Part shown: piece by piece, positions 1-6,260 of the stretch | How positions within the stretch are numbered: position 1 is the first letter of the stretch | How the letters are laid out: every line of letters starts with the position of its first letter | Assembly (NCBI GenBank): GCA_934465125.1 | Contig: CAKSKO010000037.1 | Coordinates: forward strand, 1-8,722 | Reading direction: 5' to 3' | Length of the DNA stretch: 8,722 nucleotides | Source: an uncultured Eubacteriales bacterium | GTDB lineage: Bacteria; Bacillota; Clostridia; Oscillospirales; Acutalibacteraceae | Program-made: the position numbers and the translations under genes | The notes under the pieces: generated by a model | Databases searched by the model: none | What the model was told of the DNA's origin: nothing | The model's input: only the letters and a program-made list of their open reading frames with translations

Positions 1-562
1 TAGCTGGAATGGTAGTGCGCATAGTTTCTTCTGTCGTGATTCCAAAAAAACCGATCTTTTTCCCCGCGACCTCTTTGATAAAATTACATCCGTTATTACC
101 ATTTACATCCTTTAAAAACACTTCTCCATTATACAAAGTGTTCGCCGACACTACAGGAAACTTTGCTGCTTTCGCTATCTGCATCACAGCATCTCTTCCA
201 TAATCAAATTCATGATTTCCAAGTGTCATGCCATCGTAGCCCGCTGCATTCATCAGTTCAATAATATTAATCCCTTTCCCGTATTTTCCAATCGGCGCCC
301 CTTGTGTTGCATCTCCTGCATCAATCAAAATCGAGTTTTTTGTTGTATCCTTGGCATTTTTAACAACATCCAACCCGATTTGTTTGAGTTCATCCCCATT
401 ATACAAGCTATTTACCTTTCCATGCATATCATTTGTATGGTAAATAACAATCGTACGGTCCTCTTCTTCTGCGAATACAAAGGGCATATTCGAGACGATG
501 AGGGAAAGAATAAGTGTAAAAGAGATAATAATAGATTTTATCCTCAAAAATTTGTTTGACAT
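1..562 (-). CDS. Secreted 5'-nucleotidase / 2',3'-cyclic phosphodiesterase-type metallophosphatase, N-terminal part
   Basis: The first 187 codons are visible; the gene continues beyond the left edge. Residues 1-31 form a signal peptide: basic N-terminus, hydrophobic core around 10-30, probable cleavage after the V-F-A at 29-31. The calcineurin-like metallophosphatase motifs then follow in order: HTNDMHG at 42-48, DAGDATQG at 81-88 and GNHEFDYG at 115-122, whose Asp, His and Asn residues bind the two catalytic metals. SAN at 139-141 is also typical. This is the UshA/YfkN family, which hydrolyses extracellular nucleotides to nucleosides and phosphate, usually with a C-terminal substrate-binding domain that would lie outside this window. 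The ATG at 560-562 is preceded on the minus strand by AAAAGGAGAG (571-580), which supports the start. Whether the protein is wall-anchored or free cannot be judged without the C-terminus. The family is certain from the motifs; the exact substrate is inferred. Confidence 0.93.
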   Translation of the reverse strand, partial: MSNKFLRIKSIIISFTLILSLIVSNMPFVFAEEEDRTIVIYHTNDMHGKVNSLYNGDELKQIGLDVVKNAKDTTKNSILIDAGDATQGAPIGKYGKGINIIELMNAAGYDGMTLGNHEFDYGRDAVMQIAKAAKFPVVSANTLYNGEVFLKDVNGNNGCNFIKEVAGKKIGFFGITTEETMRTTIPA

Positions 563-976
563 TGAGCAAACTCTCCTTTTAATATTGAATGCAACCGAAA
601 TATATAACACTTGTACATTTTTCCTATGTGTAAAAGCCAAAGCTTAAACTATTGTGAATTATACTTTAATACATTTATTTTTTTATTCTTTTAAAGAATT
701 AAAACGTGATTGCTTAAACTTTTTTTCACAAAAATTTTTAATATTTTTCTACATTTATATCAAAACGCCAATTCCTTTCCTCACAAAACTGACAAATTAG
801 ACATTTTATTCTTGTAATTTTACAAAATAATTTCACTTGTGGTTCCGATTTAAATCTAAATTGCATAAAATATATTTTATTCTCCCTCCAATTCAAGTAT
901 ATTCTAATAAAAATTTTTCTAGAATATCGTTTTTATTTTGAGCTAATAAATTATAAAATGAAAGGACCAACATCAT
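563..976. other. AT-rich divergent intergenic region between the 5'-nucleotidase and ldh
   Basis: No open frame, RNA gene or terminator is supported in these 414 bases, which must hold the promoters of both flanking genes. On the minus strand, TTACAC followed 18 bases later by TGTTAT lies shortly upstream of the nucleotidase ribosome binding site; it is a weak promoter candidate. No good -35/-10 pair could be placed for ldh. The 9-base word GCTTAAACT occurs twice, at 642-650 and 712-720. A short perfect palindrome, TTGTAATTTTACAA, lies at 812-825. The AAAGGA at 961-966 is the ldh ribosome binding site. Confidence 0.6.
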
Positions 977-1921
977 ATGATTAATATTCAAAAATGCGCC
1001 ATAATCGGCTGCGGTTTTGTCGGATCAACAACAGCGTTTACCTTAGTGGAAAACGGAATGTTTTCAGAACTCGTCCTTCTTGATATTGATCAAAAAAAAG
1101 CTAAAGGAGAAGCGATGGACCTCAATCATGGACTTCCTTTTGCAAAACCTGTCCATGTCTATGCCGGAAATTATGATGATTTGAAGGATTGTTCCCTTGT
1201 TATTATCGCCGCCGGAGCGAACCAAAAAACAGGTGAAAGCAGAATTGATCTTGTTAATCGGAACGCCTCGATTTTTAAAAACATTATTCCTGAGATTACA
1301 AAAAGAAATTCAGAATGTATTTTATTAATTATTTCAAATCCAGTTGATATTTTAACATATATCGCGCTGAAAATATCAGGATTCCCCCCAAATCGTGTTA
1401 TTGGATCTGGAACAGTTCTCGATACCGCAAGATTAAAACATCTATTGGGCAAAAAATTAAAGGTAGACAGCCGCCATATTCACGCATTTATTATTGGTGA
1501 ACACGGTGATAGTGAACTGGCTGTCTGGAGCAGCGCAAATGTTTCCGGTATCGATTTAACTGATTTCTGCAATTTGCGGGGACGAACCGACAGCGCTAAA
1601 ATGATGGAACAGCTTTATCGGGAAGTCCGCGACAGCGCCTACAAAATTATTGAAGGCAAAGGTGCAACCTATTACGCGATTGCTATGGCAACCTCCCGAA
1701 TCGTAGAATGTATCGTACGAGACGAACATTCTGTCTTGCCGGTATCAAGCTTTATCTACAACCACTATGGAATTCAAGACGTTTGTATGGGAATCCCTGC
1801 CATTGTCGGAAAGCGGGGAATTGAGACGGTATTAGATATCCCATTAAATGATGAAGAGCAGAAAAGACTTCTGGAATCTGCCAATACATTAAAGCAAATC
1901 TTGACTGAAATTAAGCTTTGA
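977..1921 (+). CDS. ldh: L-lactate dehydrogenase
   Basis: A 314-residue protein, normal length for bacterial L-LDH, which reduces pyruvate to L-lactate with NADH in the cytoplasm and regenerates NAD+ during fermentation. The Rossmann motif GCGFVGS is at 11-17 and the NAD-selective Asp at 36. The specificity loop ANQKTGESR at 81-89 carries Gln83, which marks a lactate rather than malate dehydrogenase (the latter has Arg), and Arg89, the mobile catalytic Arg. Asn121 in SNPVD, Asp149, Arg152 and His176 in GEHGD (174-178) complete the active site; Thr231 is the equivalent of Thr246. Two positions bind fructose-1,6-bisphosphate in allosteric bacterial LDHs. The His is kept (169), while the Arg of the usual TARxR is Lys here (154), so activation by this sugar may differ. 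The ATG follows AAAGGA by 10 bases. The gene stands alone, with a terminator right behind it. Confidence 0.96.
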   Translation: MINIQKCAIIGCGFVGSTTAFTLVENGMFSELVLLDIDQKKAKGEAMDLNHGLPFAKPVHVYAGNYDDLKDCSLVIIAAGANQKTGESRIDLVNRNASIFKNIIPEITKRNSECILLIISNPVDILTYIALKISGFPPNRVIGSGTVLDTARLKHLLGKKLKVDSRHIHAFIIGEHGDSELAVWSSANVSGIDLTDFCNLRGRTDSAKMMEQLYREVRDSAYKIIEGKGATYYAIAMATSRIVECIVRDEHSVLPVSSFIYNHYGIQDVCMGIPAIVGKRGIETVLDIPLNDEEQKRLLESANTLKQILTEIKL

Positions 1922-1959
1922 TCCGTTAGAAACGTAATCTACAGAAAATAGCCCCCTTC

Positions 1960-2001
1960 AAAAAAGAAGTGAGCCCTAATGCAAGGTTTCACTTCTTTTT
2001 T
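1960..2001. terminator. Bidirectional intrinsic terminator after ldh
   Basis: A perfect 13-bp inverted repeat, AAAAAAGAAGTGA at 1960-1972 and TCACTTCTTTTTT at 1989-2001, encloses a 16-base loop. Read on the plus strand it ends in six T and lies 38 bases after the ldh stop. Read on the minus strand it also ends in six T, and it lies 19 bases beyond the stop of the decayed opp remnant. It can therefore serve both converging transcripts. Confidence 0.88.
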
Positions 2002-2020
2002 AATGGTTTTATTCACTCTT

Positions 2021-2614
2021 CTACTCAAAAAGATGACAATCTCCCCCATGGTCCTCTTCTGCATCCAAAAGACCTGGAGACTTTCTCCGACATACATACA
2101 TCACTCGGAAACACCTCTCCGAAAACCTGCATCTTTCTGGAGGATCGATCGGGTTAGGGACGTCGCCTTTTAGAAGAATCTTTTGCTTTTTACTTTTGGT
2201 ATCTGTAACAGGAATCGCTGACAACAACACCTGCGTATATGGATTGAGCAGATGGTCATACAGCTCGTTTTTCTCTGCAATCTCCATTAATTTTCCTAAA
2301 CACATCACGCCAACTCGGCCGCTGATATGCTTTACAACATTGAATCCATGTGCGATAAAAAGATACGTTAGCGAAAACTCATTCTTTAAAGCACTCAAAA
2401 GATTCAATACCTGCGCTTGAATCAAGATGTCTAGCACCGTTGTTGGTTCATCGGCGATCAGCAATTCAGGATAACACGAAAGCGCCATCGCAATCATCAC
2501 CCTTTGCCGCATGCCGCCGCTCATTTAATGGGGATGCTCATAAATTCTTTTTTCGGGCGAAAGGATCCCGGCCAACTTCAACATTTCGATCGCGCGCTTT
2601 CGTGCTTCTTCCTT
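2021..2614 (-). pseudogene. Hybrid oppD::oppF remnant (peptide ABC transporter ATPases)
   Basis: Read on the minus strand from 2614, the frame first gives 29 codons (KEEARKRAIEMLK...YEHPH) that match the middle of an OppD-type ATPase, after Walker A and the Q-loop. A TAA at 2525-2527 stands where OppD proteins have Gln just before the signature motif, consistent with CAA to TAA. The frame then continues with the OppD-type signature SGGMRQRVMIAMAL and Walker B LLIADEPTT. From about LDILIQAQVLNLL onward it is OppF-like: LTYLFIAH, VVKHIS, and a C-terminal oligopeptide-binding domain with GDVPNPIDPP and CRF..RC. Walker A is absent. The His of the switch region is followed by Gly-Phe rather than the usual Asp-Leu. 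The 167-residue open frame 2021-2524 begins at an internal Met and is not a genuine gene. The likely origin is a deletion between the similar D-loop regions of adjacent oppD and oppF, around 2395-2458. Non-functional. Confidence 0.85.
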
Positions 2615-3039
2615 AATACATTCGGCAGAATATGTTTAAAAATGATGCTGCCATCTTTGTTTCCAATTACTCCTGCAGCTTGTACATATTCATTTTCCTT
2701 TACTGATAAAATACTTCCCCTTACTACCCTCACATATTCCGGAATTGATACAATCTCGATTGCAATAATGGATTTGTCGAGTCCTTTTCCAAACGCTGCC
2801 ATCAAAGCAATCGCCAGCAAAATCGACGAAATCGCGAACATCATGTCTATGATACGCATAATGACCGTATCGACTTTTCTTTCCCGGTATCCCGTGACTG
2901 CACCCAAAACGATTCCGATCGACAAGGAGATCGCAACAGTGGAAAGTCCAACCATGAGAGATATCCTTGCCCCATAAATAATATGGCTGAAAATATCTCG
3001 CCCGATTTGATCTGTTCTAAACCAATGCTCAGCATTTGA
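2615..3039 (-). pseudogene. oppC remnant (peptide ABC transporter permease, central part)
   Basis: About 142 codons on the minus strand match the middle and latter part of OppC/DppC-type permeases. They begin at the conserved AEHWFRTDQIGRDIF, which normally reads HWFGTDxxGRD. They continue through hydrophobic segments (ISLMVGLSTVAISLSIGIVL, then FAISSILLAIALMAAF) to the EAA-loop region, here VQAAGVIG...IIFKHILPNVL. The frame is open from 3039 down to 2615 but has no start of its own. It is joined in frame to the oppA remnant upstream and out of frame to the oppD remnant downstream. Missing are about the first 90 residues and the final membrane segment after ILPN. An ATG within it (2953-2955) gives an apparent 125-residue ORF, which is only the continuation of this fragment into the wrong frame of oppD. 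In the intact operon it would have been an inner-membrane pore subunit paired with OppB. Confidence 0.85.
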
Positions 3040-3311
3040 GAACTGAAATATCTTCTATGACTCTGCAAGGCATGGTTCGATCGTAACAGTTTCTTTTGTA
3101 TCTTTGCAAGGCCTTCATAAATATCTCCAATTACCTTACCGGGTTCCACATCATCAACGCGTCTTAGATCGAGTCCTCTAGGTCCTAACCGCTACCCAAA
3201 CACTAATGTATTTTGCGCATTCCTTGAACCGTTAGAAGAATATGCAGCCAAAGGCATACAAGCGATAACAACCGCTAGGATCATTGCTAAAAATCTTTTA
3301 TACTTTCTCAT
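3040..3311 (-). pseudogene. oppA remnant (peptide-binding lipoprotein, N-terminal part)
   Basis: An ATG at 3309-3311 with AAAAGGAG close upstream opens a lipoprotein-like leader, MRKYKRFLAMILAVVIACMP. Next comes LAAYSSN, where peptide-binding lipoproteins have a lipobox LAAC followed by a Ser/Gly/Asn linker. NTLVFG follows, then a TAG at 3192-3194 (codon 40). Beyond the stop the same frame continues with RGLD...GKVIGDIYEGLAK, typical of the start of a mature OppA. A frameshift in 3091-3110 moves the reading to KETVTIEPCLAES, followed by a second TAG at 3055-3057 where OppA proteins have Trp (AESW). Shortly afterwards the sequence becomes oppC. The normal protein has about 550 residues, so roughly 480 are gone. 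The Cys-to-Tyr change assumes that LAAC was the ancestral lipobox. Clearly a pseudogene. Confidence 0.85.
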
Positions 3312-3559
3312 TTTTTACTCCTTTTATATTTTTAATAATATAGAAAACAACTGTTTTTGCATCATGCACATTTATTTAGCTCAAAAAATAGCACTTACCC
3401 GATAGGACAAGTGCTATTTGTTTTGGTTTACCATACCATCGTTTTTACTGAACTGCAATAAAAATTTGTTATAAATAATAGAACCCATCTAGAAATTTTT
3501 CACATTTTTCAAAAATCATTTTTATAAAGAAATAAAACATTTTAAAATATATGAAACTG
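3312..3559. other. Intergenic region between the oppA remnant and the trkH/ktrB promoter
   Basis: AT-rich DNA without a supportable gene. It holds the ribosome binding site of the oppA remnant (3318-3325, read on the minus strand) and the hairpin at 3386-3419. On the minus strand, TTGCAG with a 17-base spacer to TATGGT lies between the hairpin and 3470; it matches promoter consensus poorly and is not called. Nothing else recognisable was seen. Confidence 0.5.
3386..3419. terminator. Hairpin terminator, stronger on the minus strand, with no gene now reading into it
   Basis: An 11-bp perfect inverted repeat, AAATAGCACTT at 3386-3396 and AAGTGCTATTT at 3409-3419, has a 12-base loop. On the minus strand the stem runs directly into six T; on the plus strand it is followed by a mixed T/G tract. 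It lies 75 bases upstream of the oppA remnant start and 219 bases upstream of the K+ transporter gene. It is either a leftover of a lost neighbour or a leader element of the former opp operon. Confidence 0.6.
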
Positions 3560-3568
3560 TGCTATAGT
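3560..3568 (+). promoter_or_regulatory. Probable extended -10 promoter of trkH/ktrB
   Basis: TGC at 3560-3562 directly precedes TATAGT at 3563-3568, the layout of an extended -10 element. The -35 region at 3540-3545 (TTTTAA) is weak, as is common with extended -10 promoters. Transcription would start near 3575, giving a leader of about 60 bases. Confidence 0.45.
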
Positions 3569-3573
3569 CTAAA

Positions 3574-3631
3574 AGGAGGAAATAAGCTTCTATAATAAAC
3601 ATAATCCTCCTATATAAAAATTTTAGGGGGA
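3574..3631 (+). promoter_or_regulatory. Leader with two mutually exclusive hairpins over the trkH/ktrB Shine-Dalgarno
   Basis: TCCTCCTA (3605-3612) can pair with TAGGGGGA (3624-3631), which contains the ribosome binding site of the next gene: eight pairs, one of them G-U, with an 11-base loop. The same TCCTCCT (3605-3611) can instead pair perfectly with AGGAGGA at 3574-3580, seven pairs with a 24-base loop. No start codon suitably follows the upstream AGGAGGA, so it does not look like a ribosome binding site for an ORF. The pairings are seen in the sequence; a regulatory role is inferred. Confidence 0.35.
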
Positions 3632-3637
3632 AAAATC

Positions 3638-5017
3638 TTGAATCAAATTCAGGCTTTTTGGAACCGCCTCAAAAGCTCTTCACCCGTACGGTTAATTGTG
3701 CTAAGCTTTTTATTTCTAATTGCAATTGGAACAGCCCTACTAATGCTTCCGATCTGTGCACGTGATGGAAATTCAACTGATTTTTGGTCTGCCGCATTTA
3801 CTTCCGTTTCAGCGACAAGCGTCTCGGGATTAGTATTGTTTGATACCTGGACACACTGGTCTGGATTTGGACAGGCCATTATCCTAATATTCATCCAGAT
3901 TGGTGCACTGGGACTCGTCACCTTTATGACGGGTTTCACCTTATTTATGCGCCATAAGCTGGGGTTGCGAGACAGAACCTTAGCTATGGTCTATACAAGC
4001 GGCAACCTGATGGATATTCCTCGTCTGATTAAAACAATTTTGTATCTAACCTTCATGTGTGAAACAATCGGCGCCCTTATTCTAATGATTCGCTTTATTC
4101 CGCAGCTCGGTCCTTATGGGATCTGGGTTTCTGTTTTTTTATCGGTATCGAGCTATTGTAATGCTGGATTTGATATTATGGGATTTGAATCTCCCGATAT
4201 TAGCATGCAAAACTACGTGTGTGATCCGCTCGTCTCAGTTACAATCAGTGTTTTAATCTTTTTGGGTGGAATCGGATTCATCGTAATCAACGACATATTA
4301 TCCTGCTGTTGGGCCCGCGCCTACAAAAAAGAGAAAAAAGCTCGCCTTAATTTTCATTCAAAGGTCGTTTTAACTGTAACTGTAGCACTTTCCGCTTTCG
4401 GTACTGTCGTTCTTCTTTTGTTGGAATATCACAACAGCTTCTCTTCGATGTCTTTCGGAGATAAACTTAGCGCTGCCTTTTTTGAATCGACCACCGCAAG
4501 AAGCGCTGGATTTATCAACATTGATCCCAGCCTTCAGCACGATCTGACAAAAGAGTTTATGATGTTTCTGATGTTTATCGGTGCGTCTCCTTGTTCAACC
4601 GGCGGAGGAATTAAAACCACCACCTTTGCTGTCTTAATTTCCTGTATTGTTAGTTTACTGATGGGTAAAAATAACACCGTGTTGTTTAAACATTTTATCA
4701 ATAAAACAACGGTTTACCGTTCTTTGACGATTACTATATTAGCGATGGGAGTTATTAGCATCGCAGCGGTACTTATTTTTATAATAGAACTCAACAAAGG
4801 ATTTGCTGGTATTGACGTGTTGTTTGAAACTGTCTCTGCATTTTCTACTGGAATTTCTATTGGTGTTACGGCAAAGCTATCGTCGCTTTCTAAGATTGTT
4901 TTATGTGTTACCATGTTTATTGGGAGAGTCGGTCCTTTTTCTCTTGTGATGGCCCTTTCTATGCAGCACAAAGAAGCCTCTTCTATCTTGCCAGCGGGCA
5001 AAATTATTATCGGATAA
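3638..5017 (+). CDS. ktrB: TrkH/KtrB-family K+ transporter, membrane subunit
   Basis: A 459-residue membrane protein that moves K+ (possibly with Na+) through a fourfold pseudo-symmetric pore. The four half-membrane pore loops are recognisable: SATSVSGL at 58-65, CNAGF at 174-178, STTARSAGF at 284-292 and SAFSTGIS at 400-407. The intramembrane gating loop ASPCSTGGGIKTTT is at 316-329. GRVGP at 429-433 and the C-terminal GKIIIG are KtrB-like, and so is the length. The fourth loop looks one residue shorter than the usual SAFGTVGLS. Translation starts at TTG (3638-3640), seven bases after AGGGGG; the nearest in-frame stop upstream is at 3602-3604 and no ATG or GTG lies between. The cytoplasmic RCK partner (TrkA/KtrA) is not in this window and is presumably encoded elsewhere. 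The 3' end overlaps the convergent coaBC gene. K+ selectivity is inferred from the family. Confidence 0.93.
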   Translation: MNQIQAFWNRLKSSSPVRLIVLSFLFLIAIGTALLMLPICARDGNSTDFWSAAFTSVSATSVSGLVLFDTWTHWSGFGQAIILIFIQIGALGLVTFMTGFTLFMRHKLGLRDRTLAMVYTSGNLMDIPRLIKTILYLTFMCETIGALILMIRFIPQLGPYGIWVSVFLSVSSYCNAGFDIMGFESPDISMQNYVCDPLVSVTISVLIFLGGIGFIVINDILSCCWARAYKKEKKARLNFHSKVVLTVTVALSAFGTVVLLLLEYHNSFSSMSFGDKLSAAFFESTTARSAGFINIDPSLQHDLTKEFMMFLMFIGASPCSTGGGIKTTTFAVLISCIVSLLMGKNNTVLFKHFINKTTVYRSLTITILAMGVISIAAVLIFIIELNKGFAGIDVLFETVSAFSTGISIGVTAKLSSLSKIVLCVTMFIGRVGPFSLVMALSMQHKEASSILPAGKIIIG

Positions 5018-6200
5018 TATTTTTTATCTCATCTAAAATCTTATGCGCTACTACTTGTTTGCTCATCTTAGGAAAAGCGAGCTCTCTTTCTGCTGTAATA
5101 ATCGTTATAACATTGGTATCATTTTGAAATCCTGCACCTTCCATTTTCAGATTGTTTGCTACGATCATATCGGCATTCTTTTTAAGAAGTTTCTTTTTTG
5201 AATTTTCAATTAAGTGCTCTGTTTCCATTGAAAATCCACAGAGGAATTGTTCCTTTGTCTTATTCTTCCCAATATAGTGCAAAATATCTTGCGTTTTAAC
5301 AAGTTCTAGATGAATCTGTTCTTCGCTCTTTTTTATTTTTTCTGTTTGAACTATTTTCGGGGTATAATCTCCAACAGCCGCCGCTTTGATAATAATGTCT
5401 TGTGAAGGAAATTGCTCTTTGACTGCCTCGAACATCTCATTTGCCGTTGTAACTTTTATTGTCTTGACAAACATCGGCGGACATAAAGAAGTTTCTCCTG
5501 TAATCAGCGTGACGTCTGCTCCTCGTACCATCGCCGCTTTGGCGATCGCATATCCCATTTTGCCGGAAGAATGGTTTGTAAGATACCTAACTGGATCAAT
5601 TGGTTCTCTTGTTGGGCCCGCTGTAACAAGTAAGCGAATTCCTTTGAGATCTTTTTGATACACAATTTCTTTTTCAAGATAGGTAAATAATGTTTCAGGT
5701 TCCGGCATCTTCCCTTCTCCAATATCCCCACAGGCAAGATGACCTGTTTGCGGGGTAATAATTTCGAATCCATATGCTTTTAGTTTTCTTAAGTTATCCT
5801 GTAAGATAGGATTTCGATACATGTTTGTATTCATCGCCGGGGAAATTAGTTTTTTACAAGTACATGCGAGTACCGTTGTTGTAAGCATATCGTCTGCGAT
5901 TCCACTACAAAGTTTTGCGATGATATTTGCAGAAGCCGGTGCAATTAAAACTGCATCTGCGCGTTTTGCCAATGAAATATGTTTGACATCAAAGGAAAAA
6001 TCTCGGTCAAATGTATCAACCAAGCATTTATTTCCTGTCAATGTTTCAAATGTTGTTGGGGTAATAAAATTCACAGCATTTTTTGTCATGATGACATGAA
6101 CCGTACAATGCTTTTTTTTGAGCATACTGCAAAGGGTTGCAATTTTATACGCCGCGATACTGCCTGTTACCCCCAGGAGAACTGTTTTATCTTGAAACAT
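5007..6200 (-). CDS. coaBC: Bifunctional phosphopantothenoylcysteine synthetase/decarboxylase
   Basis: A 397-residue, full-length CoaBC (Dfp). The N-terminal flavoprotein (CoaC) decarboxylates 4'-phosphopantothenoyl-cysteine. It shows GVTGSIAAYK at 10-19, the catalytic His74 in VKHISL, PASAN at 88-92, PAMNTNM at 121-127, and the flap Cys157 in LACGDIGEGKM. The C-terminal CoaB half makes that intermediate from 4'-phosphopantothenate, cysteine and CTP. It shows TAGPTREPIDPVRY at 193-206, Asn209 in TNHSSGKMG, KAAAVGDYTP at 272-281 and a Lys-rich EKIKK at 287-291. The start is the ATG at 6198-6200, preceded by GGTGAT, complementary to the 16S 3' end. The out-of-frame ATG five bases upstream can be dismissed. 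The gene is divergent from panT and coaX, which supply its substrate pathway. Its stop codon lies inside the end of the convergent K+ transporter gene. Confidence 0.97.
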   Translation of the reverse strand: MFQDKTVLLGVTGSIAAYKIATLCSMLKKKHCTVHVIMTKNAVNFITPTTFETLTGNKCLVDTFDRDFSFDVKHISLAKRADAVLIAPASANIIAKLCSGIADDMLTTTVLACTCKKLISPAMNTNMYRNPILQDNLRKLKAYGFEIITPQTGHLACGDIGEGKMPEPETLFTYLEKEIVYQKDLKGIRLLVTAGPTREPIDPVRYLTNHSSGKMGYAIAKAAMVRGADVTLITGETSLCPPMFVKTIKVTTANEMFEAVKEQFPSQDIIIKAAAVGDYTPKIVQTEKIKKSEEQIHLELVKTQDILHYIGKNKTKEQFLCGFSMETEHLIENSKKKLLKKNADMIVANNLKMEGAGFQNDTNVITIITAERELAFPKMSKQVVAHKILDEIKNIIR

Positions 6201-6231
6201 TTCATCACCGATCCCTTTTTATTTTGTTTGT

Positions 6232-6260
6232 ATTATATCAGAACAATTCCTCATGATAAA
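6232..6260 (-). promoter_or_regulatory. Promoter of coaBC
   Basis: On the minus strand a perfect TATAAT (6232-6237) is preceded by TGA (6238-6240), an extended -10. A 17-base spacer puts a weak -35, TTTATC, at 6255-6260. The start of transcription would be near 6225, about 25 bases before the coaBC start codon. Confidence 0.6.

Noticed and set aside
212..559. 115-codon plus-strand ORF (and the one at 9-203)
   Set aside because: Both are antisense to the 5'-nucleotidase, whose motifs fix the true strand and frame.
563..976. Rex or CcpA operator for ldh (TTGTAATTTTACAA at 812-825; AAAACGTGATTGC near 701-713)
   Set aside because: The palindrome is 14 bases with the wrong spacing for the 18-base Rex site, and the cre-like string has at least three mismatches to consensus.
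2021..2524. Intact 167-residue ABC transporter ATPase gene
   Set aside because: It lacks Walker A, begins at an internal Met right after a stop in a longer OppD frame, and is a hybrid of OppD-like and OppF-like parts. It is recorded as part of a pseudogene.
2504..2977. 157-codon plus-strand ORF
   Set aside because: It lies opposite the recognisable oppC/oppD remnant, has no ribosome binding site and no family resemblance; it is an antisense shadow.
3560..3637. c-di-AMP (ydaO-type) riboswitch ahead of the K+ transporter
   Set aside because: The leader is about 60 bases, far too short for that riboswitch, and none of its conserved G-rich core is present.
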